DNA of 54,361 bases from an uncultured Collinsella sp. (GTDB lineage Bacteria; Actinomycetota; Coriobacteriia; Coriobacteriales; Coriobacteriaceae). Of the stretch, positions 42,755 through 50,970 are shown one piece after another (position 1 is the first letter of the stretch; each line of letters starts with the position of its first letter). Location of the stretch: positions 1 through 54,361 of the forward strand of contig CABVDJ010000010.1 of NCBI GenBank assembly GCA_902497025.1, read 5' to 3'. The position numbers and the translations under genes were made by a program. The notes below the pieces were generated by a model that was not told where the DNA came from, ran no database searches, and worked only from the letters and a program-made list of their open reading frames with translations.

Positions 42755-43288
42755 ATGTCCCAGCACACTAAACACGGCTGTGACCATATCTTCTTTATCG
42801 GCTTTTTGGGCGCGGGCAAATCGACGCTCGCGCGCAACGTCGGCACTATGTTCAAGCGGCGTTTTATCGATACCGACCGCCTCGTCGTGCGCCGTTGCGG
42901 CAAGTCGGTAACCGAGATTTTTGAGAGCGAGGGTGAGGATCGTTTTCGCGAGCTCGAGACCTCGGCGCTCCGTTCGCTCCAAAGCGAGCGCAGCCTGTTG
43001 GTTTCGTGTGGGGGCGGTATCGTCGAGACGCCGGTGAATATTGAGCTGATGCACGAAATGGGTACGTGCGTGTACCTCGAGGGTGACTTCGAGGATTCGA
43101 TTCGCCAGATTCGTCGGTCCGACACGCGCCCCGATTTCCGCTCTCCCGAGCATGCTGCGCGCCTGTTTGAGCATCGTCGCCCGCTGTATCGCCAGGCCGC
43201 CGACCTTACCCTTGATATTCGCAACAAGTCCTTCGAGGACGTTTCCTACCTTTGTGCCGAGATGCTTTTGGAGCGTGGACTGCTATGA
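42755..43288 (+). CDS. aroK: Shikimate kinase
   Basis: A 177-residue P-loop kinase that phosphorylates shikimate at O3. Key parts are intact: Walker A GFLGAGKST, the substrate-binding DTD, RFRELE Arg, the GGG loop (SCGGGIVE), and Arg residues in RRSDTRPDFRS and RRPLYRQAADL. It overlaps the next gene by 4 nt (ATGA type). The neighbour is an aroB homologue that seems non-catalytic, so whether the whole shikimate path works here is open. Confidence 0.9.
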   Translation: MSQHTKHGCDHIFFIGFLGAGKSTLARNVGTMFKRRFIDTDRLVVRRCGKSVTEIFESEGEDRFRELETSALRSLQSERSLLVSCGGGIVETPVNIELMHEMGTCVYLEGDFEDSIRQIRRSDTRPDFRSPEHAARLFEHRRPLYRQAADLTLDIRNKSFEDVSYLCAEMLLERGLL

Positions 43289-44394
43289 TTCGCCGTCAAC
43301 TGATCAATTTCCAAAACCGCAGCGTCGATGTCCGCGTCGGATTGGGCGCTTTCGAGGAGCTGCCGCGCATGTTTGCCTCGGCTGTGGGTAAGCCTAAGCG
43401 CGCGATGGTGGTTTGGAACGACGTCACATCCGAGCGTTTTGGTGAGGTCGTCGAGCATGCGCTGGTCGACGCCGGTTTTGCCGTGTCGCCGCTAGTCCTC
43501 GAGGTTTCGCCTGCTGGTGCCACGCTGGCCGATGCTGATGCTATCTTTGGCGCCCTGTCTGCCAACGGCATTACCTGCGACGATCTGGTTGTCGCCGTTG
43601 GCGATGCCGCAACCTGCTCGGTTGTTAGCTGGTGCGCCAATCAGTGGTGCGGTCGCACTGAGTGCGCCTTGCTGCCGACGACGTTCGACGCCATGCTCAC
43701 GGTCGCGACGACCATGAAGCCGCTCATTGCCTCGTCGGCCAATGCGCTTCCCGCCATCGCGTTCCGTCCTGAACCTGGCTTGATCGTGTGTGACCTCGAC
43801 CTTGTTCGCGAGGCGGACCCCGAGGACCTCAAGCTCGGCTATGCGGTACTTGTTGGCACCATGCTTTCGAGCAGCAAGTCCCGCTGGAATCAGTTTACTG
43901 AGACCGTCCCCGAGATTCTCGCGGGCGAGGAGGTCGCGCTCGTCAATGCCGTTCAGTGGTCTCAGACTGCCCGCAAGGACGTACTGATGGCCACGAACCC
44001 GAGCGCTCGCCATGCGCTCGATTTTGGCAAGACGGGGGAGCGTACCCTGCGCGCTTGCTTGGGCGATGCCGCTTCGCAGGTCCCTGCCTACCAGCTGTTG
44101 TCCGAGGGCATGCGCTTTGAGGCGCGCCTAGCACATGATGCCTGCGACTTCGATATCGATTATGTCTTTGAGGTTGATGACTGCCTGGAGGACTTTGGTA
44201 TCGAGGAACTTGCCTTCGATCTGGAGCCTGGCACATATATCGAGGAGTTCCGTAGGCAGCAGTTTGTCCGTTCGAACCGCAGTATGTTGCCGCTGCCCGC
44301 GGCGCTCGGCGCCATTCGTCTGACGAGCGTTGAGGACGAGGTTCTTGAGCGCCATGCTCACGCCTACTTGGCTTCACGCAAAGAACTTCTCTAA
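43285..44394 (+). CDS. 3-dehydroquinate synthase-like protein lacking the metal ligands (probable pseudoenzyme)
   Basis: A 369-residue protein that aligns over its length with AroB, in the normal aroK-aroB slot. The fold is recognisable: VRVGLGAFEELPRMF, LLPTTFDAMLTV (for the family's VPTTLLAQVDS) and VCDLDLVREADPEDLK. But the three metal ligands are gone by alignment: the AEVIKYG Glu is Val188, the first His of NLGHTFGHA is Lys249, and the His of HGEAVA is Ser273. The second His of GHTFGH is Arg253. The GGGVVGDL nucleotide loop reads AVGDAATC. The frame is intact and codon use is like its neighbours, so it is not a decaying gene. Catalysis of DAHP to 3-dehydroquinate looks unlikely; a scaffold or other role is possible. 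Confidence 0.8.
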   Translation: MIRRQLINFQNRSVDVRVGLGAFEELPRMFASAVGKPKRAMVVWNDVTSERFGEVVEHALVDAGFAVSPLVLEVSPAGATLADADAIFGALSANGITCDDLVVAVGDAATCSVVSWCANQWCGRTECALLPTTFDAMLTVATTMKPLIASSANALPAIAFRPEPGLIVCDLDLVREADPEDLKLGYAVLVGTMLSSSKSRWNQFTETVPEILAGEEVALVNAVQWSQTARKDVLMATNPSARHALDFGKTGERTLRACLGDAASQVPAYQLLSEGMRFEARLAHDACDFDIDYVFEVDDCLEDFGIEELAFDLEPGTYIEEFRRQQFVRSNRSMLPLPAALGAIRLTSVEDEVLERHAHAYLASRKELL

Positions 44395-44400
44395 GATTTA

Positions 44401-44500
44401 TTGACATCCATCGTCTTTCGTATCATGTTGAGGGGCGGGTTTTCAATCGGTTGCGGATCGCATGCGATTCCATCGTTCGGTTGAGGCCCGTCCCGTCTTT
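44401..44500 (+). promoter_or_regulatory. Promoter and structured leader of the peptidase gene
   Basis: Consensus -35 TTGACA (44401-44406) is followed by TATCAT (44421-44426; spacer 14) or CATGTT (spacer 17). The leader holds GGGGCGGG (44432-44439) able to pair with CCCGTCCC (44487-44494, one G-U), followed by GTCTTT, and between them a palindrome ATCGCATGCGAT. This is a possible attenuator or a terminator of the aro genes. Confidence 0.45.
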
Positions 44501-44526
44501 ATAGAGACAACAAGAAAGGAATCTGC

Positions 44527-45657
44527 ATGTCTGAGTTTGCTGCCGGTCCTGCCGGTCGTATCGAGCGCGTCCGTGCCCTGATGGCTGAGCGTGGCTACGA
44601 CGCCATCGTGGTGCGCGACGAGGCCAACCTTCGTTGGCTTACGGGCGTGAAGGGCGTCTTCGACTACACCTTCGAGTTCCCGCATGCGGCGTTTATTACG
44701 GCCGATCAGTGCCTGTTTCACACCGACTCGCGCTACCTCAACAGCTTTGAGGAGAACACGCCCGCCGGCAGCCCCTGGGTTTACGACATGGACGAGGGCA
44801 CCATCCCCGGCTGGGTCGCCGGCAAGATCGCGGCCAACAAGTGCCGCGTCTGCGCTGTCGAGGACGACATGCAGATTAACTTCTACCAGGGCATTCAGCG
44901 CGGCCTGGAAGACCGCTCCGTCGCCTGCATGCTGCCGCTGATGCACGACGACATCCGCAAGATGCGCGCCATCAAGGATGCCGAGGAGATTGAACTCATG
45001 CGCCATGCGCAGTCGATCACCGATGCCGCCTTCCAGCACATGCTCGGCTTTATTAAGCCCGGTATGACCGAGAAGCAGGTACGCAACGAGCTCGAGAACT
45101 TTATGTTCGCCAACGGTGCCGACAGCCTGGCCTTCGGTTCCATCGTCGCGAGCGGCCCCAACACCGCCAACCCGCATGCCGTCCCGAGCGACCGCGTGAT
45201 CGAGAAGGGCGACTTTGTCCTGATGGACTACGGCGCGGGATACTGCGACTACCGCTCCGACATGACTCGTACCGTCGTGATGGGCGAGCCCACCCAGGAG
45301 CAGCTCGACCTGTACGCGCTCGTGCGCCGTACGCACGAGGAGTGCGTCGCCGCCATCCATCCGGGCGTCGAGGGCAACGACATCTTCAAGCTCTCCAAGA
45401 AGATCATCGGCGATGCCGGCTATGGCGATTACTATAACCATGGCCTGGGCCACGGTGTCGGTATCGACATCCACGAGCTGCCCAACTTCAACCGCAGCAA
45501 GAACACCATCGAGGTCGGCTCGGTTATCACCATGGAGCCCGGCGTCTACTTGCCCGGCGTGGGCGGCGTGCGCCTGGAGGACTACGGCGTGGTCACCGAG
45601 AACGGCTACGAGCCTTTCACCAAGACGTCGCATGACCTTCACGTCATCGATTGCTAG
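44527..45657 (+). CDS. Xaa-Pro aminopeptidase-like M24 metallopeptidase
   Basis: A 376-residue peptidase of the M24B (Xaa-Pro) family. After the N-terminal creatinase-like domain (MAERGYDAIVVRDEANLRW), the metallopeptidase fold has metal ligands in MDYGAGYCDYRSDMTR (two Asp), LGHGVGIDIHELP (His), TMEPGVYLPG (Glu) and GVRLEDYG (Glu). Substrate is likely an N-terminal X-Pro bond of oligopeptides. AAAGGAATC lies just before ATG. The position before efp is common in Gram-positives. Confidence 0.9.
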   Translation: MSEFAAGPAGRIERVRALMAERGYDAIVVRDEANLRWLTGVKGVFDYTFEFPHAAFITADQCLFHTDSRYLNSFEENTPAGSPWVYDMDEGTIPGWVAGKIAANKCRVCAVEDDMQINFYQGIQRGLEDRSVACMLPLMHDDIRKMRAIKDAEEIELMRHAQSITDAAFQHMLGFIKPGMTEKQVRNELENFMFANGADSLAFGSIVASGPNTANPHAVPSDRVIEKGDFVLMDYGAGYCDYRSDMTRTVVMGEPTQEQLDLYALVRRTHEECVAAIHPGVEGNDIFKLSKKIIGDAGYGDYYNHGLGHGVGIDIHELPNFNRSKNTIEVGSVITMEPGVYLPGVGGVRLEDYGVVTENGYEPFTKTSHDLHVIDC

Positions 45658-45681
45658 CCTATTTCGATAGATTTTTGGGGC

Positions 45682-45722
45682 GGGGCGTCCGGAGCAATTC
45701 GGGCGCCTCGCGTTCTCTTTTT
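45682..45722 (+). terminator. Terminator after the peptidase gene
   Basis: GGCGTCCG-GAGCAATT-CGGGCGCC (one G-U pair), flanked by further GC pairing and followed by CTCTTTTT. It lies 25 nt after the stop. Confidence 0.75.
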
Positions 45723-45753
45723 ATGCGCTCGCTGCAGGCGCCGTCTGCAAGTG

Positions 45754-45759
45754 TATAAT
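45754..45759 (+). promoter_or_regulatory. -10 box for the efp operon
   Basis: A perfect TATAAT lies about 58 nt before the efp ATG. The -35 is not clear; the region expected for it reads GCTGCA. The efp-Asp23-nusB-xseB genes downstream are closely spaced. Confidence 0.6.
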
Positions 45760-45816
45760 TTCGGTCGTATGTAATTTGGACGCTTGTGCGTTCTGCCCAT
45801 AACAAGAAAGGTCACT

Positions 45817-46380
45817 ATGCCTACCATTTCTACCGCCGACTTCAAGAACGGCCTCGGTCTCCGTATTAAGGACAAGGTCTACACCATCGTCGAGTTCCAG
45901 CATGTTAAGCCGGGCAAGGGCGGCGCGTTTGTGCGCTACAAGACCCGCGACATCAAGAGCGGCCGCGTCGTCGAGAACACCTGCAACGCCGGTACCAAGT
46001 TCGAGAGCGTTATGCTCACCACCCGCGAGTTCCAGTACCTCTACAACGATGGCACCGACTACATCTTCATGGACAACGAGTCCTATGAGCAGGTTCCCGT
46101 TCCCGAGGACATGGTGGGCGAGAACTCCAAGTGGCTGCGCGAGAACGACATCTGCCAGCTGCTCTTCGCCGACGATGAGCTCATGGGCGTGACCCCGCCG
46201 ATGTTCATCGAGACCACCATCGTCCAGACCGACCCGGGCTTTAAGGGCGACACCGTCCAGGGTTCCACCAAGCCGGCCACGATCGACACCGGCGCTGTCA
46301 TCCAGGTCCCCATGTACCTCAACGAGGGCGAGGTCATCAAGGTTGACACCCGCGACGGCAAGTTCGTCTCCCGCGTCTAG
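45817..46380 (+). CDS. efp: Elongation factor P
   Basis: A 187-residue translation factor that rescues ribosomes stalled at proline runs. The N-terminal KOW domain has the modification loop HVKPGKGGAFV with Lys at its tip. OB domains follow (PVPEDMVGENSKWLREND; GDTVQGSTKPATIDTGAVIQVP). The length is standard. AAGAAAGG lies 6 nt before ATG. No modification enzyme (EpmA/B, EarP or YmfI) gene is in the window. The Asp23-like gene follows 24 nt later. Confidence 0.97.
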   Translation: MPTISTADFKNGLGLRIKDKVYTIVEFQHVKPGKGGAFVRYKTRDIKSGRVVENTCNAGTKFESVMLTTREFQYLYNDGTDYIFMDNESYEQVPVPEDMVGENSKWLRENDICQLLFADDELMGVTPPMFIETTIVQTDPGFKGDTVQGSTKPATIDTGAVIQVPMYLNEGEVIKVDTRDGKFVSRV

Positions 46381-46404
46381 CAACCAACTCTTCTAGGAGG
46401 ACTC

Positions 46405-46767
46405 ATGCCCCAGGAAATCAAGATTGACGGCATCGGCATTTCGCCCGATGTTCTGACCGCCATCGTCTCGCGCGCCGTGTCCGATGTCGAGGGCATCGCC
46501 TCCGTTGGCGTCAAGGACCTTGCCACCAACCTTGTCTCCATGATGCTCTCGTCCAAGGCCCCGGCTTCCGAGCCGGCGGTTGAGGCCGAGGTCGTCGGCG
46601 ACAAACTCGCACTCACCGTGCGTGTCGTGGTGTTCTTTGGCTATCCGTTCAAGAAACTCGCCGAGGCCGTTCGCGCCGCCGTGGTCGCTGCCATCGATGC
46701 TCAGGTGGGCGTCGAGGTCGAGCGCGTTGACGTTTGCATTGACGGCCTCGTTTTCCCCAAGGAGTAA
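46405..46767 (+). CDS. Asp23/Gls24 family protein (copy 2, YqhY-like)
   Basis: A 120-residue Asp23/Gls24 (DUF322) protein. It has the family start IDGIGISPDVLTAIVSRAV, the GIASVGVKDL turn and the C-terminal GVEVERVDVCIDGLVFP. Copies next to efp and nusB (YqhY in Bacillus) are linked to control of acetyl-CoA carboxylase. The first paralogue at 224 is next to fakA instead. AGGAGG lies 5 nt before the ATG. The genes efp-yqhY-nusB form a tight cluster. Confidence 0.88.
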   Translation: MPQEIKIDGIGISPDVLTAIVSRAVSDVEGIASVGVKDLATNLVSMMLSSKAPASEPAVEAEVVGDKLALTVRVVVFFGYPFKKLAEAVRAAVVAAIDAQVGVEVERVDVCIDGLVFPKE

Positions 46768-46770
46768 CCT

Positions 46771-47355
46771 TTGAGCCTTAAGGTTTATCGCGGGCGTACG
46801 CTTGCCCGCAGTCAGGCGCTGCAGCTGCTGTTCCAGGCCGAGGCCACGGACAGTCCGCTCGAGTGCGTCCTCGAGGGTGATTTCCTGATCTCGAAGGGTC
46901 CCCTCGACCCCTATGCGCTGGAGCTGTGCCGCGGTGCCTATGAGCATATCGACCGCATCGACTGTGCTCTGCGCTCTGTTGCCAAGAACTGGGATCTTAT
47001 GCGCATGCCCGGCGCCGACCGCAACCTGCTGCGAATCGCCGTTTACGAGATGCGTTTCCTCACCGACGAGGAGGTCTCTGACGCCATCGTGATCAACGAG
47101 GCCGTCGAGCTTGCCAAGGCCTATGGCACCGACCAGTCCGCGTCGTTCGTCAACGGCGTGCTGGGTAAGATCGCTCGCAGCGAGGAGCTGCCGGGCGAGG
47201 ACCTATACCAGGAGCTGCTGGCCGAAGATCGCGCTCGCGAGGAGGCACAGGCTGCCGAGGCTGCCGCAAAGGTTGCGGTTGCCCAAGCTGAGGCTGGCGT
47301 GCTGGCCGAGGATGCGGACGCCGCCGAGGCTGACATCGACTCCGTCGAGGAGTAG
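46771..47355 (+). CDS. nusB: Transcription antitermination factor NusB
   Basis: A 194-residue NusB protein that joins NusE to promote rRNA antitermination. The core covers residues 1-140 with RTLARSQALQLLFQ and RNLLRIAVYEMRF and FVNGVLGKIAR. A further 50 Ala/Glu/Asp-rich residues form an acidic tail not in E. coli NusB (139 aa). The TTG at 46771 uses AAGGAG that overlaps the end of the preceding gene. xseB follows 2 nt after the stop. Confidence 0.92.
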   Translation: MSLKVYRGRTLARSQALQLLFQAEATDSPLECVLEGDFLISKGPLDPYALELCRGAYEHIDRIDCALRSVAKNWDLMRMPGADRNLLRIAVYEMRFLTDEEVSDAIVINEAVELAKAYGTDQSASFVNGVLGKIARSEELPGEDLYQELLAEDRAREEAQAAEAAAKVAVAQAEAGVLAEDADAAEADIDSVEE

Positions 47356-47357
47356 TC

Positions 47358-47597
47358 ATGCCAGAGGGTTCTGTCCGTAACTTTGATGAGATCTCGGACC
47401 GTCTGGATCAGATCATCGCTACCGTTCGCTCCAAGGATACCTCCTTGGAGCGTTCGCTCGATTTGTTTGACGAAGCGATTGAGCTGGGCTCCCGCGCGGT
47501 CGATATGGTCGACAAGTTTGAGTTGACGCCGCGTGAGGCCGACAAGCTCGAGCAGGAATACGATGAGGATGCGGCAAACGAATCCCAGGATAGCTAG
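47358..47597 (+). CDS. xseB: Exodeoxyribonuclease VII small subunit
   Basis: A 79-residue helical protein that is the small subunit of exonuclease VII, acting with XseA on single-stranded DNA. The family pattern FDEISDRLDQIIATVRS, with SLERSLDLFDEAIELG, is clear. The partner xseA usually lies beside it, but is not here, so it must be elsewhere. The start ATG is 2 nt after nusB with GGAG just upstream. Confidence 0.88.
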   Translation: MPEGSVRNFDEISDRLDQIIATVRSKDTSLERSLDLFDEAIELGSRAVDMVDKFELTPREADKLEQEYDEDAANESQDS

Positions 47598-47632
47598 GCC
47601 GCATCTCCGGATACGAATGGTTGATGGCATTC

Positions 47633-48436
47633 ATGAAACGCGTGCGTCTTGATGACGAACTGATTTCACAGGGCATCTGCGCCGATCGCGCGGATGCCCT
47701 TCGCACTCTTATGGCCGGCTTGGTCTCGAGTGGCGGTGAGCGCTTGACTTCGCCGGGCCTTAAGGTGACCCCGGGCCTGCCGCTGCACGTGAAGGGACGC
47801 ATTCCCTATGTTGGCCGCGGCGGTCTTAAGCTCGAAGGCGCGCTTGATGCGTTTGGTATCAATCCGACGGGCCTTGCCTGTCTGGATGTGGGCTGCTCTA
47901 CCGGCGGCTTTACCGATTGCCTGCTCAAGCGCGGAGCTGCGACCGTTGTCTCGGTGGACGTGGGTCGCGCCCAGTTCGATTGGTCGTTGCGCCAGGACGA
48001 TCGCGTGACGCTGCATGAGCGCACAAACGTGACGCAGCTGCCTGAGCTTGGCTATGCCGGCACTATCGACCTGGCTGTGTGTGATGTCTCGTTTACAAGC
48101 ATCGCGAACATTATCGATGCGGTACTGGCGTGCCTGGCGCCTACGGGTGCATTCTGCACGCTCGTAAAGCCGCAGTTTGAGGCTCCGGCGGCGCTGGTGG
48201 GCGAGGGCGGCATTGTGACCGATCCCGCCGTGCGCCGCGATACACTCGTGGCGGCGGTTGAACTCTTTGCTGCCAAGGGCCTGTTCCCGGTCGATGTGTG
48301 CGTGTCGCCCATTCATGGTGCCAAGGGAAACGTTGAGTTTTTCCTGTACGGCACGAGATTTGACCCCGGCGATCGCTCGCAAGACGAGCTGCAATCCCAG
48401 GTATCGGTTATGAGCGAGAAAGCTGCAACGCTATGA
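47633..48436 (+). CDS. tlyA: TlyA-family rRNA methyltransferase/hemolysin-like protein
   Basis: A 267-residue protein with an N-terminal S4 RNA-binding domain (MKRVRLDDELISQGI, then ADALRTLMAGLV) and a C-terminal FtsJ/RrmJ-type methyltransferase domain (YVGRGGLKLEGAL, LDVGCSTGGFTDCLLKRGA). TlyA in mycobacteria 2'-O-methylates 16S and 23S rRNA and affects capreomycin sensitivity; the same role here is inferred from the family. ATG 47633 gives the usual start; in-frame ATG 47624 and TTG 47621 are alternatives. It overlaps nadK by 4 nt (ATGA). Confidence 0.92.
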   Translation: MKRVRLDDELISQGICADRADALRTLMAGLVSSGGERLTSPGLKVTPGLPLHVKGRIPYVGRGGLKLEGALDAFGINPTGLACLDVGCSTGGFTDCLLKRGAATVVSVDVGRAQFDWSLRQDDRVTLHERTNVTQLPELGYAGTIDLAVCDVSFTSIANIIDAVLACLAPTGAFCTLVKPQFEAPAALVGEGGIVTDPAVRRDTLVAAVELFAAKGLFPVDVCVSPIHGAKGNVEFFLYGTRFDPGDRSQDELQSQVSVMSEKAATL

Positions 48437-49293
48437 AGGTCTTTCTGGTTCCCAATTACTACAAGCAAGAGGCGGTCGAGAGCGGCCTGATGCTCGAGCT
48501 TTGGCTGACGCGCCAGGGCTATGAGGTCGCATGGGCTGCCGACCAGCGATCGAAGATTCAAAGCACGCCTGATATTGACGGCTCCGATCTGGTCATTACG
48601 CTCGGCGGCGACGGTACGCTGCTGCGCGCTGCCCGCATCCTCAATCATCGTGAGATTCCTATCCTCGGTCTTTCCTATGGTCACCTGGGCTTTTTAACTG
48701 CTGCGAGCCCCGAGGAGCGCGACATTCTTAAGGTCGTGAGCGATGCCCTTTCCGGCGAGCTGCACGTGAGCCGTCGCGCCACCATCGCTGCGGATATCGT
48801 GTCCGTGCGCGAAGACGGTACGAAGGATGTCGTGCGCACCTTCGCCCTCAACGACATGGCGCTTACCCGCGGTCCGCTGTCCGATATGGTCGAGTTCGAC
48901 ATCACGGTGTCGGGCCACCATATCGATCGACTGCGTGGCGACGGCGTGGTCGTGTCCACGGCGACTGGTTCTACGGGTTACGCACTCAGTGCCGGTGGCC
49001 CCATCGTGAGCCCCGACTATACGGGCATGGTCTGCGTACCCATTGCGCCGCACACCATTCAGGCCCGTGCCTTCTTGACTTCGCCGAGTGATGTCGTCGA
49101 AATCTTTATGTCCGATGATCGCCCGAGCGTTCCGGCGATTGCTATCGATGGACAGTTTATTACCTGCGATGGCACCGTTGAGAGCGTGGCGGTGCGCCGC
49201 GGGCCCGGAGATGTGCTGCTGCTGGATTACGGTCCCGAGAGCTTCTATAACTCGGTGAGCCGCGTGTTCTATGGAGTGCGCCATGATCGATGA
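48433..49293 (+). CDS. nadK: NAD kinase
   Basis: A 286-residue ATP-NAD kinase that makes NADP. The GGDGT motif (LGGDGTLLRA) and the second NAD-binding region (FALNDMALTRG, then VSTATGSTGYALSAGGPIV) are present. The TlyA-NadK-RecN order is classic for actinobacteria and firmicutes. The start overlaps tlyA by 4 nt, and the stop overlaps recN by 11 nt. Confidence 0.94.
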   Translation: MKVFLVPNYYKQEAVESGLMLELWLTRQGYEVAWAADQRSKIQSTPDIDGSDLVITLGGDGTLLRAARILNHREIPILGLSYGHLGFLTAASPEERDILKVVSDALSGELHVSRRATIAADIVSVREDGTKDVVRTFALNDMALTRGPLSDMVEFDITVSGHHIDRLRGDGVVVSTATGSTGYALSAGGPIVSPDYTGMVCVPIAPHTIQARAFLTSPSDVVEIFMSDDRPSVPAIAIDGQFITCDGTVESVAVRRGPGDVLLLDYGPESFYNSVSRVFYGVRHDR

Positions 49294-50911
49294 GCTGCAG
49301 GTTTCCAACATTGCACTCATTCGCGAGGCGACGCTGGTGCCGAGTGCCGGCCTGACTGTCCTGACCGGCGAGACCGGCGCCGGCAAGACAGCGCTGCTCT
49401 CGGCCCTCAAGCTTATTTTGGGCGAGCGTGCGGATTCGTCGACGGTGCGCGAGGGCGAGGCGCTGGCGAGCGTCGAGGCGCGCCTGTTTGACGGCCCGCA
49501 CGACACGGAAGGCTTCACGGTCCAGCGCAGCCTTTCCGCCGAGGGCCGCAGCCGCGTCAAGATTGACGGCCGCATCGCCAGCGTGCGCGAGCTTTCGGAG
49601 CGCGTCGGCGTGATGATGGATCTGTGCGGCCAGCACGAGCACCAGCGCTTACTCGATCCGGCGCATCACGTTGCGATGGTCGATGCGTGGGCGGGACGCT
49701 CTGCGCTCGAGGCGCTGGATGCGTACCGCGCCTGCTTTAAGGCTTCGCGGGCTGCCGCTAAGGAGGTTCGACGTGTCGAAGAGGCCTCGCGTGCGCAGGG
49801 GAGCCTCGTCGAGGAGGCGCGCTTTGCGCTCGAGCGCATCGGCGAGGTCGACCCCAAGCCGGGCGAGTATGAGGAACTCGAGGAACTGCTGCCGCGCTCC
49901 GAACATGCCGAGGTACTGGTTGCCACGGCTAACGATGCCCATGCATCGCTTGCCGCCGAAGGGGGAGCGCTCGATGCCGTGAATGGCGCCGTGGCCGAGC
50001 TTTCACGCATGGCGACCGTCGATCGCAAGCTGGGTGACATCGCCGATGCACTTTCGGATGCCTGTATCTCCCTTGAGGATTGCGCGAACGAGCTTCGTGC
50101 CTATCGCGATGGCATCGCCTTCGACCCGCGCGAGCTCGCTCGCATGCGTGAGCGGTATTCCGACCTCAAGGGTCTGTTGCGTCAGTGGGGTCCCACTATG
50201 GACGATGTTTTTGCCATGCGCGATCGCTCGCAAGAGCTGCTGTCCCTGGTTGATGATGGCGACGAACAGATCAAAAAGGCGCGTGAAGCGCTTGGCGCGG
50301 CGGAGCGCGAACTGTTTGCTGCCGCCAAGGCGCTTAAGCGCGCTCGCAATACGGCGGCCCCGCGCTTCTGTCACGAGGTGGGCCGCCAGATGGCTCGCCT
50401 GGAGATGGGTAGTGCCGAGCTCGTCTGGGAGTCGCGTGATCTTCCCCGTGCTGAGTGGACGCCCGTTGGTCCTTCGAGCTACGAGCTGCTATACCGCAGC
50501 GGTGCCGGTTTGACGCCGCGCCCCTTGCGTCGAATTGCGTCGGGCGGTGAGCTCAGCCGCGTCATGCTGGCGAGCAAGGTTGTCCTCGGTAACGCGGACG
50601 GTGTCGATACACTGGTGTTTGACGAGGTCGATGCTGGTGTCGGTGGCTCCACGGCGCGTGCACTCGCGGGCGTGCTGGCAGATCTCGCCGCTACGCATCA
50701 GGTGATTGTCGTAACCCACTTGGCGCAGGTCGCCGTCATGGCCGACAAGCATTATGTTGTCAGCAAGGAACCGGGCGAAGTCCCCCAGACGCATTTGGAC
50801 GAGGTAACCGGCGAAGCGCGTACCGCCGAGATCGCCCGCATGTTGAGCGGCGATCAGTCCGAGGCAAGCTTGGCCCACGCAAAGCAGATGCTCGAAGAAG
50901 CTCGAGGTTAG
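49283..50911 (+). CDS. recN: DNA repair protein RecN
   Basis: A 542-residue SMC-like ATPase in double-strand break repair. The N-terminal Walker A is GETGAGKTALLSALKLILG; a coiled-coil middle follows; the C-terminal head has the signature RRIASGGELSRVMLA and Walker B LVFDEVDAGVGGSTA. The ATG at 49283 has GGAG 6 nt upstream; an upstream ATG at 49271 adds four residues. It closes the operon; a terminator follows at 50930. Confidence 0.94.
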   Translation: MIDELQVSNIALIREATLVPSAGLTVLTGETGAGKTALLSALKLILGERADSSTVREGEALASVEARLFDGPHDTEGFTVQRSLSAEGRSRVKIDGRIASVRELSERVGVMMDLCGQHEHQRLLDPAHHVAMVDAWAGRSALEALDAYRACFKASRAAAKEVRRVEEASRAQGSLVEEARFALERIGEVDPKPGEYEELEELLPRSEHAEVLVATANDAHASLAAEGGALDAVNGAVAELSRMATVDRKLGDIADALSDACISLEDCANELRAYRDGIAFDPRELARMRERYSDLKGLLRQWGPTMDDVFAMRDRSQELLSLVDDGDEQIKKAREALGAAERELFAAAKALKRARNTAAPRFCHEVGRQMARLEMGSAELVWESRDLPRAEWTPVGPSSYELLYRSGAGLTPRPLRRIASGGELSRVMLASKVVLGNADGVDTLVFDEVDAGVGGSTARALAGVLADLAATHQVIVVTHLAQVAVMADKHYVVSKEPGEVPQTHLDEVTGEARTAEIARMLSGDQSEASLAHAKQMLEEARG

Positions 50912-50929
50912 GTCGTAACAGCGGTGTTG

Positions 50930-50962
50930 GTGGGACAAAATAGACTGAATTTTTTGTCCCAC
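50930..50962. terminator. Terminator between recN and the convergent regulator gene
   Basis: GTGGGACAAAA pairs with TTTTGTCCCAC across a 10-nt loop and A/T runs lie on both inner sides, so it is a possible two-way terminator. The half-site TTTTGTCCCAC recurs at 34017. Confidence 0.8.
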
Positions 50963-50970
50963 TACGCGTT

